This document shows, in pieces, positions 8,424-16,127 of a stretch of 64,000 nt of DNA. The stretch spans positions 66,504 to 130,503 of the forward strand of contig JBMYZL010000006.1 in the NCBI GenBank assembly GCA_049610385.1, written 5' to 3'. This DNA comes from JBMYZL01 sp049610385 (GTDB taxonomy: Bacteria; Bacteroidota; Bacteroidia; Flavobacteriales_D; Sanyastnellaceae). The position numbers and the translations under genes are program-made. Below the pieces are notes generated by a model. It made no database searches. It was not told the DNA's origin and saw nothing but the letters and a program-made list of their open reading frames with translations. Every line of letters begins with the position of its first letter. Position 1 is the first letter of the stretch.

Positions 8424-9045
8424 GGCGCGAAAGTATGAAGTTTATATTTTGAATCGGCCAGTTTGGTTTTCCGATGAACCATCGGAACCTCAAACCGGCT
8501 GGATTGTGCGGAATCCCGATTTGGAGACCTTATCCCAACTCCCAAATTGGATTCGAGACCGCCCCGAATTGACACGAATTGAACTCGTTTCTGAGGATGT
8601 AGAAGCCCTGTGGATCCAATTCTGCACCCCCTACCAAGAGGTCCTTGCGGCGGGTTGCATCGTGGAAAATCAGGATGGCCAGCGCTTGTGGATGGAGCGA
8701 AACGGTCGATGGGATTTGCCCAAAGGCAAAGTCGAAAGCGGCGAATCCATTGAAAATGCCGCATTGCGCGAAGTCGAAGAAGAAACCGGCATCTCAAACC
8801 TCACATTGGGTCGGTCCTTGGGCCCCACTTATCACACCTACGAAATGCACGGAGTGACTTATCTCAAAACCACATTTTGGTTCGAAGCACATCACCAAGG
8901 CTGTGACACGCCAGGAACGCCGCAGACGGAAGAGGGCATCACACAAGTCGCTTGGTTGCCTCGTTTGACCCCAGGAGACATCTTGCTAAATACCTTCCCG
9001 AGTTTGAAGGGCTTATTGGAACGGTTGGATTCCCTTCCGAATTGA
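8422..9045 (+). CDS. NUDIX hydrolase
   Basis: A 207-residue protein. The complete Nudix box runs about residues 98-120: G-x5-E-x7-REVEEETGI, seen here as GKVESGESIENAALREVEEE plus TGI. It probably hydrolyses a nucleoside-diphosphate-linked substrate, which cannot be identified from sequence. The start at 8422 (MARKYEVYILNRPVW) is preferred over an in-frame ATG at 8371 because homologues begin at this point. The start codon overlaps that of divergent pyrE, which leaves no space for a classical leader. Pairing with pyrE is recurrent in Bacteroidota. Confidence 0.9.
   Translation: MARKYEVYILNRPVWFSDEPSEPQTGWIVRNPDLETLSQLPNWIRDRPELTRIELVSEDVEALWIQFCTPYQEVLAAGCIVENQDGQRLWMERNGRWDLPKGKVESGESIENAALREVEEETGISNLTLGRSLGPTYHTYEMHGVTYLKTTFWFEAHHQGCDTPGTPQTEEGITQVAWLPRLTPGDILLNTFPSLKGLLERLDSLPN
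8428..8435 (-). promoter_or_regulatory. -7 type box TACTTTCG for pyrE, 4 bases before ATG
   Basis: On the minus strand TACTTTCG is followed by CGCC and the pyrE ATG. It matches TAnnTTTG with one change, T to C. It lies inside codons 3-5 of the divergent NUDIX gene, so promoter and coding sequence share bases. Confidence 0.45.
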
Positions 9046-9058
9046 TGGTGTAATCCTT

Positions 9059-10474
9059 TCAAGGCAAGGCCTGGGTCATTTCTTTCGCCAACCCTTGGCT
9101 AGGCAGGGATCGAATTTGGGAAGAAATTTGACCATCCGGTTGCAAGGCGATCACCATGGGCATGGAGACAATTCCCCATTGATTCCAAATTTGGGGGTTG
9201 CCGCCAATCCATCGGGTCTGCTCGCGCCGATTCTCTCGTTGATGAAGGGTTCTTGTCCAACCCTGCTCTGTTGCATCCACGGACACCACCACAAAACGAA
9301 GATCTTTTCGTTTCTCCCATTGTTCGATGATGCGCTGAAAGACCCGACGTTCGGCAGTTGATGTAGCTGACCCCGCTTGAACCACAAGGGCAACAAGCCA
9401 ACCCGTTGATTGAAATTCACTCACCCATTCCAAGTCGCCCGAAGGTGATACCCAACGAAAGTCATCTGGCATGCTGCCGGGCAGACCCTGTCTCTGATTT
9501 TTTCGCAAGTCATTGCGCAATTTGGCCAACGACTCCGAAAGCGGAAATTCGTCCAGCACCTTTCGGGTCCATGCATCCGGCGCATGTTTTTCTTTTAAAA
9601 GCCAAGCAGCTAGACAAGATTCCAAATGCTGATTTGACTCCTGACAAGGCATGGCTTTTTTCAACGCAACAGAGTCCAAGTTGTGCACCGCCAATCGGAT
9701 TGAATCCCAAGCCACTTGCGGTCGTTCCCACCAATTCAAATGGATCGACTCCCAGGCCTGCATGTTTCCGAAATCATCGTCCCGCCAATCCACTTGACAA
9801 GAAAACCCCAAATCATGCCGAAAGGACTTCTGCACAGCTTGAAGCATCTGTGAAATTGGCCACACATCTTGGAAACCCTCTCCCAACTCGGCCCAAGCTT
9901 GGGCAAAAATGCTGTCGGATGTTGCCCACACATCCAAGTCAGCAATTCGGTCACCGCCAGAGACAGATCCCGTGGCCAACATCAAATCGAAAGAGATTTT
10001 CCGCCGCAATGAATCGGCCACTTCTCGCAGGGCATCCCGACGAGTCAATGGATGAGTTGCATCTGCCGCGGAAACCAAACCAGGCATTGACTGCAAACGT
10101 TTCACCGGAATTGGATTCGGACGAAGAACATAGGTTTGTTCAGCAGCCGAAGCTCCAGCCCAGGACCAAACTTCCCACTCCCAGGGCACAGCCGCAATTT
10201 TCAAGACTTGTAAAGCTTTGTCTTCAGGGTTGGGCAAAAGAATGCGACAAACGCCATGCTCATCCACCAAGCCTGGCTCCAACCATTTTTCACCACCTGT
10301 CAGGGGTGACATCCACTCAGCCACATGCAAAACCGAAGGTCTTTCTTCCATTCCGAATCCTTCCAAATGCAGTTCAATTGCCGTTTGGGACCAACCGGAA
10401 CAACAAAACAAGAAGAACCCAGCTGCGCTTGCCCAGTTCAACCCCATCCGCATGCATCTGAGATGCCTATCCAT
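9059..10474 (-). CDS. Exported thioredoxin-fold protein lacking the CxxC active site
   Basis: A 471-residue protein with an N-terminal signal peptide ending near CCSGWSQ. The first 340 residues are not recognised. The last ~130 look like a TlpA/thioredoxin fold: a strand (STGWLVALVVQ), then AGSATST where WCxxC should be, a helix, the strand FVVVSVDA, and the cis-proline region IVSMPMVIALQPDG. With both active-site cysteines absent it cannot act as a dithiol oxidoreductase. Its ATG directly follows the coaD TGA (TGAATG), indicating translational coupling. The partner and role are unknown. Confidence 0.72.
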   Translation of the reverse strand: MDRHLRCMRMGLNWASAAGFFLFCCSGWSQTAIELHLEGFGMEERPSVLHVAEWMSPLTGGEKWLEPGLVDEHGVCRILLPNPEDKALQVLKIAAVPWEWEVWSWAGASAAEQTYVLRPNPIPVKRLQSMPGLVSAADATHPLTRRDALREVADSLRRKISFDLMLATGSVSGGDRIADLDVWATSDSIFAQAWAELGEGFQDVWPISQMLQAVQKSFRHDLGFSCQVDWRDDDFGNMQAWESIHLNWWERPQVAWDSIRLAVHNLDSVALKKAMPCQESNQHLESCLAAWLLKEKHAPDAWTRKVLDEFPLSESLAKLRNDLRKNQRQGLPGSMPDDFRWVSPSGDLEWVSEFQSTGWLVALVVQAGSATSTAERRVFQRIIEQWEKRKDLRFVVVSVDATEQGWTRTLHQRENRREQTRWIGGNPQIWNQWGIVSMPMVIALQPDGQISSQIRSLPSQGLAKEMTQALP

Positions 10475-10948
10475 TCAACTGTGAAGAGTCATTTCAGTCG
10501 CAATGGCCTCCGGCACAAAGGCAGAAGCATCTCCACCATTCCGGATGATGTCGCGGACCACCGTTGAATGCATGTGTGCGAAATCTGGATCGGTGAACAA
10601 AATCACGGTTTCAAGCTGGCGATTGAGGGCCTTCATCATTTGTGCAATGGTTCGTTCATATTCAAAGTCACCACCATTTCGCACCCCGCGTATCAACCAT
10701 TTAGCGTCCTCTCGGTCACAAAAATCTTTTGTCAATCCCTCGAAAGATGCCACGCGAACTTGCGGTGCGTCTGCAAACACCCGACGTAGCCAATCCATCC
10801 GCTGTTCCAATGGAAACATGGGCTGCTTACTGGCATTGACGCCGACGCCAATCACGACCTCATCGAACAAAGGCAAGGCTCTGCGCAGGATGTTCTCGTG
10901 TCCGCGGGTGATGGGGTCGAATGAACCTGGGAAGACTGCTCTTTTCAT
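10475..10948 (-). CDS. coaD: Phosphopantetheine adenylyltransferase
   Basis: At 157 residues this is the normal length for the enzyme of the penultimate step of coenzyme A synthesis (4'-phosphopantetheine plus ATP to dephospho-CoA). The nucleotidyltransferase signature is PGSFDPITRGHENI (7-20), with the TRGH motif. Other expected blocks are WLIRGVRNGGDFEYE and HMHSTVVRDIIRNGGD, the latter corresponding to the ISSTxxR loop. It lies 13 bases after rsmD and abuts the thioredoxin-like gene. Confidence 0.97.
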   Translation of the reverse strand: MKRAVFPGSFDPITRGHENILRRALPLFDEVVIGVGVNASKQPMFPLEQRMDWLRRVFADAPQVRVASFEGLTKDFCDREDAKWLIRGVRNGGDFEYERTIAQMMKALNRQLETVILFTDPDFAHMHSTVVRDIIRNGGDASAFVPEAIATEMTLHS

Positions 10949-10961
10949 GGCAAAATCAATT

Positions 10962-11510
10962 TCAAACTTGGGATTCGGGTTGTTGAAACAAACTGAAGTG
11001 GACTTGCCCGTATTTCCTCATTTCGAGAAAGCCCGGGGCAGAAGCCAAATCTGTCCGATCACCGTGTTCAACGATGAACCAATTGCCCAACGAAAGCACA
11101 CCGGATTTCACAATCATCGACGGCAAATTGGCCAATTCAGTCCAATCATAAGGAGGGTCAGCGAAAACCAAGTCAAAGGATTGCGGGACGCGATTCAAAA
11201 AAGAAACCACGTCGGCACGAACGGTTTGGCAAGTATCCATTCCCATGTCGTCAAAAGTCCGTTGCAAATGTCGCATGGCCTTTGCATCCGCATCCACAGC
11301 ATGACATGAAGCCGCTCCCCTGCTCATGAATTCCATTGAAACAATGCCTGTACCCGCAAACAAGTCCAAAATATCCAAACCTTCTAGATCCACCCGGGTC
11401 CGCAGCAAGTTGAACAAACTTTCCCGGCCAAAATCCGTGGTGGGCCGCCCCGGAAACCCTTTGACAATGTTCGGCCTTCTGCCCCGCAATGATCCTCCTG
11501 TTATGCGCAT
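10962..11510 (-). CDS. rsmD: 16S rRNA (guanine(966)-N(2))-methyltransferase RsmD
   Basis: A 182-residue SAM-dependent methyltransferase modifying 16S rRNA during 30S assembly. It starts MRITGGSLRGRR, as RsmD proteins do. The SAM-binding loop is DLFAGTG (49-55) and the catalytic motif is DPPY (118-121). The open frame extends 51 codons further upstream, but that part is the end of the DUF3822 gene in another frame, so the ATG at 11510 is chosen. This leaves a 10-base overlap with DUF3822 and suggests coupling. Confidence 0.95.
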   Translation of the reverse strand: MRITGGSLRGRRPNIVKGFPGRPTTDFGRESLFNLLRTRVDLEGLDILDLFAGTGIVSMEFMSRGAASCHAVDADAKAMRHLQRTFDDMGMDTCQTVRADVVSFLNRVPQSFDLVFADPPYDWTELANLPSMIVKSGVLSLGNWFIVEHGDRTDLASAPGFLEMRKYGQVHFSLFQQPESQV

Positions 11511-12322
11511 GCTGTCAGATTTGTCAAAGACACCCACCGTTCTCGTCGCACATCGTGCTCTCCCCATTGAATGGAGCGAAACCCTGGGTGCATTTCCATT
11601 TGAGGAAAGAAACGCGAAAAAAGCGCCCATCGTGTCCCGTTTTTGGCCACTTCTCCACTCCACCGCACCACAAACTTTGCGGTGGCTGGCTCAAGTCCCT
11701 CCCTGTGAAGTGCATTGACCACATGGTATAAGATGCTCTCGGCGTCTGCATGGGGAATGATTTGCGCTTGCACCAAGGTTTTTCCTGAAGTCCGGACCAT
11801 CAAGGTTCGTTGGTGACCAACATCGAGGTAAATGCTATTGGCCCCCAATGCACCATCTTGCCGATGAGCCGCTTCCACCCAGCTCTGCACAGCGCTGACA
11901 CGTCTGGCCTGTGGCCAAACCGCTTGTATGACCTCTGTAACAGAAGCATAATGCGGTTCCACCAAGCTGTGCTCTTCCCCCATCACAGAAGCATTGAAAA
12001 TTTCTGTGCTTTCTTGGACCCAACCCTTGTGTTCCATGTGGAAAGCGTCAGCCGCCCTCTCCCCCACCAAAACGGCCGGCCAAAATGAGAAGGGCGGACA
12101 ACGATGCGCCCAAATCACCTGATCTGCATCGAGGCCTTTGCCCTTGAACTCGCGACACACGAACTCCAATTCCTTCACATCTTTGGCTGGAGACTCACCC
12201 AAATTGTGCACCACCCGATTGGTTCCGATCAGCCATTGCAACCTCAAACCATCCCATTGCAACAACAAGAAACCCGCCAATCCGATAGGGCTCGATTCGG
12301 AATCAGTTGCGCCAGTTGCCAT
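11501..12322 (-). CDS. DUF3822 family protein
   Basis: A 273-residue protein resembling DUF3822, a family found upstream of rsmD in Bacteroidota with an ASKHA/type-IV-pilus-M-like fold suspected. Visible blocks are QWLIGTNRVVHNL near the start and NSIYLDVGHQRTLMVRTSGK in the middle, where a nucleotide-binding or pilus assembly ATPase-like strand-turn could lie. It overlaps the preceding membrane protein gene by 20 bases and rsmD by 10. Function is unknown; the conserved link to rsmD suggests ribosome assembly or cell-envelope work but proves neither. Confidence 0.82.
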   Translation of the reverse strand: MATGATDSESSPIGLAGFLLLQWDGLRLQWLIGTNRVVHNLGESPAKDVKELEFVCREFKGKGLDADQVIWAHRCPPFSFWPAVLVGERAADAFHMEHKGWVQESTEIFNASVMGEEHSLVEPHYASVTEVIQAVWPQARRVSAVQSWVEAAHRQDGALGANSIYLDVGHQRTLMVRTSGKTLVQAQIIPHADAESILYHVVNALHREGLEPATAKFVVRWSGEVAKNGTRWALFSRFFPQMEMHPGFRSIQWGEHDVRRERWVSLTNLTACA

Positions 12323-13184
12323 CTGTATTCGCGTCGGTCAGTGAACCGAACCGCAGGGTGTCTTTCTTGACCTTGTCGCGGCCGAAAGGGGTGGGATCCT
12401 GAACCAAAATGGTAGACTGCATCACGCCGCCTGTCTCCACACTGTCTGTTTTCAAGACAAATCGCTCTCCTGTTAGTGGATTGAACCACAAACTGTCCAG
12501 CGAAATGGCGGGAAGCTTCGCTGCTTTTCGGGCATCTGCGCTGAAATTCTCGTCGTAAAAGCTTGTATAAAGCGTATCACGTACTTTATAAGGAGTCAGA
12601 TCTTCGATGATTTGATCTAAAAAATCTGCTTCCGTTTGGCCAAATTTTTCCGCAATCATGGCCACGTCAGCACGTTTCAAAATGTATCCTTCCTTTTGAC
12701 TCTTGGCTTCTGGCAACGTATCGTGAAAAGAACCCATGTTGAAGCTTACAGGGATTACAGGCTCATGGAGAAACACCTTCAGGGAGTCAAAATTGTCGGC
12801 AAATATCCCGTAGACATCACGATAAGCTTCCTGTGCATCCCGAATATCCTTCAAACGCTGAACGGTCATTTCTTGGACTCGTTTTTTCGTCTCCTGGAAT
12901 TCCATTTCACTGTCGACGCTATCAAACACCTCGTAGGACAACCAAATGGCTCCCAATGTGCCCACAGCCAGTATGATTTTGTGGGCCTGGACATTCAGGC
13001 GTTCCAAAACCACAGGCAACGCCAAAGTGCCCACAATCAGCAACGCCAATGAAGCAAACAACATGCCCTGAGGCTGGCTTTCCAATTCATCACCACTCAG
13101 GTATTTGGCCAAAAAGCCGACACCTGCGAAGAAGAACAAAATGGAGATGACATACTTGTTGATTTCACTGAAAAACTTATCCAT
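12303..13184 (-). CDS. Membrane protein of unknown function upstream of DUF3822
   Basis: A 293-residue protein with about three hydrophobic helices near the N-terminus (about 12-30, 40-60 and 69-86), then a charged helical segment (EFQETKKRVQEMTVQRLKDI) and a soluble C-terminal domain. The stretch RDAQEAYRDVYGIFADNFDS is found in Bacteroidota proteins next to rsmD/DUF3822. The layout of membrane anchor, coiled coil and exported domain would suit an envelope-spanning scaffold; that is inference. It is the first gene of the run to coaD and is divergent from the helicase gene. Confidence 0.7.
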   Translation of the reverse strand: MDKFFSEINKYVISILFFFAGVGFLAKYLSGDELESQPQGMLFASLALLIVGTLALPVVLERLNVQAHKIILAVGTLGAIWLSYEVFDSVDSEMEFQETKKRVQEMTVQRLKDIRDAQEAYRDVYGIFADNFDSLKVFLHEPVIPVSFNMGSFHDTLPEAKSQKEGYILKRADVAMIAEKFGQTEADFLDQIIEDLTPYKVRDTLYTSFYDENFSADARKAAKLPAISLDSLWFNPLTGERFVLKTDSVETGGVMQSTILVQDPTPFGRDKVKKDTLRFGSLTDANTDGNWRN

Positions 13185-13296
13185 GTCAGAAGGGTGTCCT
13201 GGGTGAATCGGTGTTCAAATTGTGTCGGCACAAACCACTGCCGATCGCGATGCGAATCTACAACATCCCTTCCATGCCCCCAACACCTTCCAGGAG

Positions 13297-13304
13297 TACC
13301 TTCG
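13297..13304 (+). promoter_or_regulatory. -7 type box TACCTTCG for the RecD-like helicase, 6 bases before ATG
   Basis: TACCTTCG is followed by CAGGGA and the ATG at 13311. It matches TAnnTTTG with one change. It supports the internal ATG over an upstream alternative start at 13194. Confidence 0.42.
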
Positions 13305-13310
13305 CAGGGA

Positions 13311-14759
13311 ATGCATGAAAGCCCGGTCATAGAATTGTTGGAAGAACAAATCCTGTCGGCTTTTCCGCATGCACCGACTTCTGGTCAAAGCGAATTGATT
13401 CATGCTTTTGCGCGGTTTGTTTATTCTGGAAAGCCACGATGCTCGTTGGTTGTAAAAGGTTATGCGGGCACGGGAAAAACCACAGCCATAGGGGCTTTTG
13501 TCCGGGTGCTGGCAGAAAGGCAAGTGCCTGTTGTTTTGCTGGCGCCCACAGGTCGGGCGGCCAAGGTGATGCAATCCTACTCGGGCATGGAAGCTTCGAC
13601 CATCCACCGCGCCATTTACCATCCCCAAAAAACCCGCGATGGCGCTGTGGGACAAACCCTGGCACCCAACCTAAGGCGCAGGGCCATTTTCATTGTAGAC
13701 GAAGCATCGATGATCGGTGAAGGTGGTGTGCGGGGTGCAGATGATTTCGCTTACCGGAGTCTTCTGGATGATCTCATGGAATATGTCTACGGAGGCGAGG
13801 GATGTCGGCTGGTTTTGGTGGGCGATGATGCGCAGCTCCCACCCGTCGGTGCAGATGAAAGTCCGGCCTTGCAATTGAACCGATTGCAACGTGAATTTGC
13901 GCTGACGGCAGCTTCCATTCGGCTGACCGACGTGGTTCGTCAGGAACTCGACAGCGCCATCCTGTTGAATGCCCATCACCTGCGCTTGCAATTGGAAGCA
14001 GACCAAACCGGTTTCCCCCAACTCCACCCCGGTGTGGGTTTGGTTCGCCTCAATGGGAATGATCTACAAGAAACCCTGGAAGACTTGTACAACCGGCATG
14101 GCCAGGAAGGCGTCGTTGTGGTGACCCGATCCAACAAGCGTGCGAACTTGTTCAACCAACAAATCAGAACGCGAATTCTGTGGCAGGAGGGGGACTTGAC
14201 AGGTGGTGATCGGTTGATGGTTGTGCGGAACAATTACCATTGGCTTTCGGGGAATGACCAAATTGACTCTTCCCTCATCGCCAACGGCGATGCCCTGGAA
14301 ATTGTGCGCATTATTCGCCGTTTTGAGCGATACGGCGCCCAATTTGCTGATGCCGAAGTCCGCATGCCCGATTGGCCCGATCATGACCCCTTTGAGGTTT
14401 GTATCCACTTGAGTTTGCTCCACGCTGATTTGCCAGCCATCCCGCACGCGGAAATGGAGGCCCTGTTCCATGCCATCTCAGAGGACCATGTTGATCTCGG
14501 AAGCCGATCGCGCATTCGGAAGGCTGTGCAGGGCGATCGCTGTTATCAAGCGTTGCAAGTCAAGTTTGCTTGGGCCCTCACATGTCACAAAGCCCAGGGA
14601 GGACAATGGCCTGCCGTGGTGGTCGATCAAGGGTACATCACCGAAGAAATGCTCGATCGTTCCCTGCTGCGTTGGTTCTACACGGCCTTCACCCGAGCCC
14701 AGAGCGAACTCTATTTGCTCAATTTCCACGACTCCTTTTTTGAAACCAGCGATCATTAA
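13311..14759 (+). CDS. RecD-like superfamily 1 DNA helicase
   Basis: A 482-residue helicase. Walker A is GYAGTGKTT (50-58), Walker B is IFIVDEASMI (about 125-134), the Q-loop region is LVGDDAQLPPVG, and the C-terminal UvrD_C_2 motifs are ALTCHKAQGGQW and YTAFTRAQ. It resembles the short RecD2/ExoV-alpha-like helicases common in Bacteroidota, probably moving 5'-3' on single-stranded DNA in repair. The ATG at 13311 is preferred: homologues start here, and 39 further codons upstream read as an unlikely Cys/Ser-rich sequence. The N-terminal RecBCD-contact domains of true RecD are absent. Confidence 0.92.
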   Translation: MHESPVIELLEEQILSAFPHAPTSGQSELIHAFARFVYSGKPRCSLVVKGYAGTGKTTAIGAFVRVLAERQVPVVLLAPTGRAAKVMQSYSGMEASTIHRAIYHPQKTRDGAVGQTLAPNLRRRAIFIVDEASMIGEGGVRGADDFAYRSLLDDLMEYVYGGEGCRLVLVGDDAQLPPVGADESPALQLNRLQREFALTAASIRLTDVVRQELDSAILLNAHHLRLQLEADQTGFPQLHPGVGLVRLNGNDLQETLEDLYNRHGQEGVVVVTRSNKRANLFNQQIRTRILWQEGDLTGGDRLMVVRNNYHWLSGNDQIDSSLIANGDALEIVRIIRRFERYGAQFADAEVRMPDWPDHDPFEVCIHLSLLHADLPAIPHAEMEALFHAISEDHVDLGSRSRIRKAVQGDRCYQALQVKFAWALTCHKAQGGQWPAVVVDQGYITEEMLDRSLLRWFYTAFTRAQSELYLLNFHDSFFETSDH

Positions 14760-14777
14760 ACAGCCTGGACAAGAATC

Positions 14778-14805
14778 AAAAAAAACGGCACCCCAAGGGA
14801 TGCCG
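14778..14805 (-). terminator. Rho-independent terminator after ndk
   Basis: CGGCATCCC / GGGGTGCCG (minus strand) forms a stem with a very short loop, followed by eight T residues (the A run at 14778-14785). It lies 28 bases past the ndk stop, between convergent ndk and the helicase gene. Confidence 0.8.
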
Positions 14806-14833
14806 CTTTCGCAGTCTGCGTTTCAAGAACGAA

Positions 14834-15253
14834 TCAGGCCAACTCGCGAGCACTGAAGTAAAATGAGCCTTCAATCGCTGCGTTCTCATCGCTGTCCGAG
14901 CCATGCACTGCATTGGCAGCAATGGATTCCGCGAAATCCGCACGAATGGTGCCTGGGGCAGCTTCCGCAGGATTTGTGGCGCCAATGAGGTCACGGAAAT
15001 CCGCTACGGCATTGTCTTTTTCAAGAATGGCAGCGACGATGGGTCCGCTGCTCATGTACTCAGTCAATTCACCGAAGAATGGACGCTCGCTGTGAACAGC
15101 ATAAAATGCCTGTGCATCAGCAAGGGACAATTGCGTCCACTTCATTGCCTTGATGGAGAAGCCTGCTTCGATGATGCGATCAATGATTTTGCCTGTATGA
15201 CCAGCGCCTGTGGCGTCTGGCTTGATCATGGTGAAAGTCCGATTGGTGGCCAT
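14834..15253 (-). CDS. ndk: Nucleoside diphosphate kinase
   Basis: A 139-residue enzyme balancing nucleoside triphosphate pools by ping-pong phosphate transfer. The N-terminus reads [10 protein letters not shown] and the phospho-accepting histidine is H117 in NAVHGSDS. The ATG at 15253 fits the family length; 12 more upstream codons are open but Lys/Pro-rich and unlike homologues. A perfect TATTTTTG box lies 33 bases upstream and a strong terminator follows, so it is a single-gene unit. Confidence 0.97.
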   Translation of the reverse strand: MATNRTFTMIKPDATGAGHTGKIIDRIIEAGFSIKAMKWTQLSLADAQAFYAVHSERPFFGELTEYMSSGPIVAAILEKDNAVADFRDLIGATNPAEAAPGTIRADFAESIAANAVHGSDSDENAAIEGSFYFSARELA

Positions 15254-15286
15254 CGTTTTCGTTTTTGGATTTGCTTTTTTGCGCGG

Positions 15287-15294
15287 CAAAAATA
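15287..15294 (-). promoter_or_regulatory. -7 type box TATTTTTG for ndk
   Basis: An exact TAnnTTTG match on the minus strand, 33 bases before the ndk ATG, predicting a normal leader of about 30 bases. It lies in the 94-base divergent gap shared with the PspC gene. Confidence 0.5.
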
Positions 15295-15335
15295 CATTGA
15301 ACTCCAGCGAAATCCATGGAATTCGCAGATTCTTC

Positions 15336-15343
15336 TATCTTGG
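15336..15343 (+). promoter_or_regulatory. Candidate -7 box TATCTTGG for the PspC gene, 4 bases before ATG
   Basis: TATCTTGG then CCTC then ATG. It differs from TAnnTTTG by one base but has the same 4-base spacing seen before several other genes here. Confidence 0.35.
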
Positions 15344-15347
15344 CCTC

Positions 15348-15539
15348 ATGAGTTCCAACCGACATGTGCTTCGGAGGCCCCGTCATGGACGGGCCATCGC
15401 CGGGGTTTTGGCTGGCATCGCTCGGTTTTATGGCATTGGGGTCACACCGTTGCGGTTGCTGGTGTTCATTTTGGCCTTGGCCTTTGGCACAGGCATTTTG
15501 GCCTATCTCATCGCTTGGGCCATCATTCCCGAAGAATGA
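15348..15539 (+). CDS. Small PspC-domain membrane protein
   Basis: A 63-residue protein consisting of little more than a PspC domain. It has a basic N-terminus (SSNRHVLRRPRHGR), the signature AIAGVLAGIARFYGIGVTPL and a hydrophobic helix ending in [12 protein letters not shown]. PspC proteins sense or counter inner-membrane stress. The stop overlaps the next start (ATGA at 15536-15539), so it is translationally coupled to the GNAT gene. The ATG at 15348 is chosen over longer in-frame starts because the upstream part is antisense to ndk. Confidence 0.85.
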   Translation: MSSNRHVLRRPRHGRAIAGVLAGIARFYGIGVTPLRLLVFILALAFGTGILAYLIAWAIIPEE

Positions 15540-16099
15540 TCGCGGGCATTCCCGACCCACCTCCACCGAGTAAGCGCCTCACCTTCAGCCGTTGGGACAT
15601 CCGTGAAGATGCAGACCGACTGGCTTTCTTTTTGATGTGTTGTGACGCCGAGGTGATGAAATACGTGGACCCCGGGCGACGCCATGCCTCCGTGCCAGAT
15701 GTTGTTTCTATGCTTGAAAAAGACCCGCCCTTCGAAGCATTCGGATATGGCTTCTGGATTGTCCGGCTGCGCGAAACAGGGCAGATCATTGGCACGTGTG
15801 GCATGAAGCGGCGTGAAATCTTGTTGCAGGACGAACCCCGCGAAGCCATGGAAGCCACCGAGTTCGGCTATCTCTACAAACGGCAATTTTGGGGAAACGG
15901 TTTTGCCACAGAAGCTGCAAAAGCTGTGGTTCAATGGGCGGATGAAGCGGGGCTAGAAACCTTGTGGGCCAGGGTCTTGCCACCTCATCACAAAAGCATG
16001 CATGTGTTGCAAAAGGTGGGATTCGAATTTCACCAATTCGGACCGGCTAGTTTGGATCATGAACACATCTTTCGTCGCCCACGTTGGGGCGCCAAATGA
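15536..16099 (+). CDS. GNAT-family N-acetyltransferase
   Basis: A 187-residue protein resembling RimJ/RimL-type acetyltransferases. It has an N-terminal block ([19 protein letters not shown]), then [20 protein letters not shown] and the acetyl-CoA region [20 protein letters not shown], followed by [14 protein letters not shown]. The substrate could be a protein N-terminus or a small amine. The ATG lies in the 4-base overlap with the PspC gene. The frame is open upstream into ndk antisense, which is not part of this gene. Confidence 0.88.
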   Translation: MIAGIPDPPPPSKRLTFSRWDIREDADRLAFFLMCCDAEVMKYVDPGRRHASVPDVVSMLEKDPPFEAFGYGFWIVRLRETGQIIGTCGMKRREILLQDEPREAMEATEFGYLYKRQFWGNGFATEAAKAVVQWADEAGLETLWARVLPPHHKSMHVLQKVGFEFHQFGPASLDHEHIFRRPRWGAK

Positions 16100-16115
16100 A
16101 TCCGACAATGCGCCC

Positions 16116-16123
16116 TATTTTTG
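16116..16123 (+). promoter_or_regulatory. -7 type box TATTTTTG for rocD, 4 bases before ATG
   Basis: A perfect TAnnTTTG match, then TCAT, then the rocD ATG at 16128. Same box and same spacing as at cinA, implying a leader of zero to two bases. Confidence 0.5.
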
Positions 16124-16127
16124 TCAT

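Noticed and set aside
9406..10461. 351-codon open frame on the plus strand
   Set aside because: Antisense to the thioredoxin-like gene; Pro/Arg-rich composition typical of a shadow frame.
14903..15535. Long upstream extension of the GNAT frame
   Set aside because: It is antisense to ndk and out of frame with the PspC gene; the ATGA overlap at 15536 is the better start.
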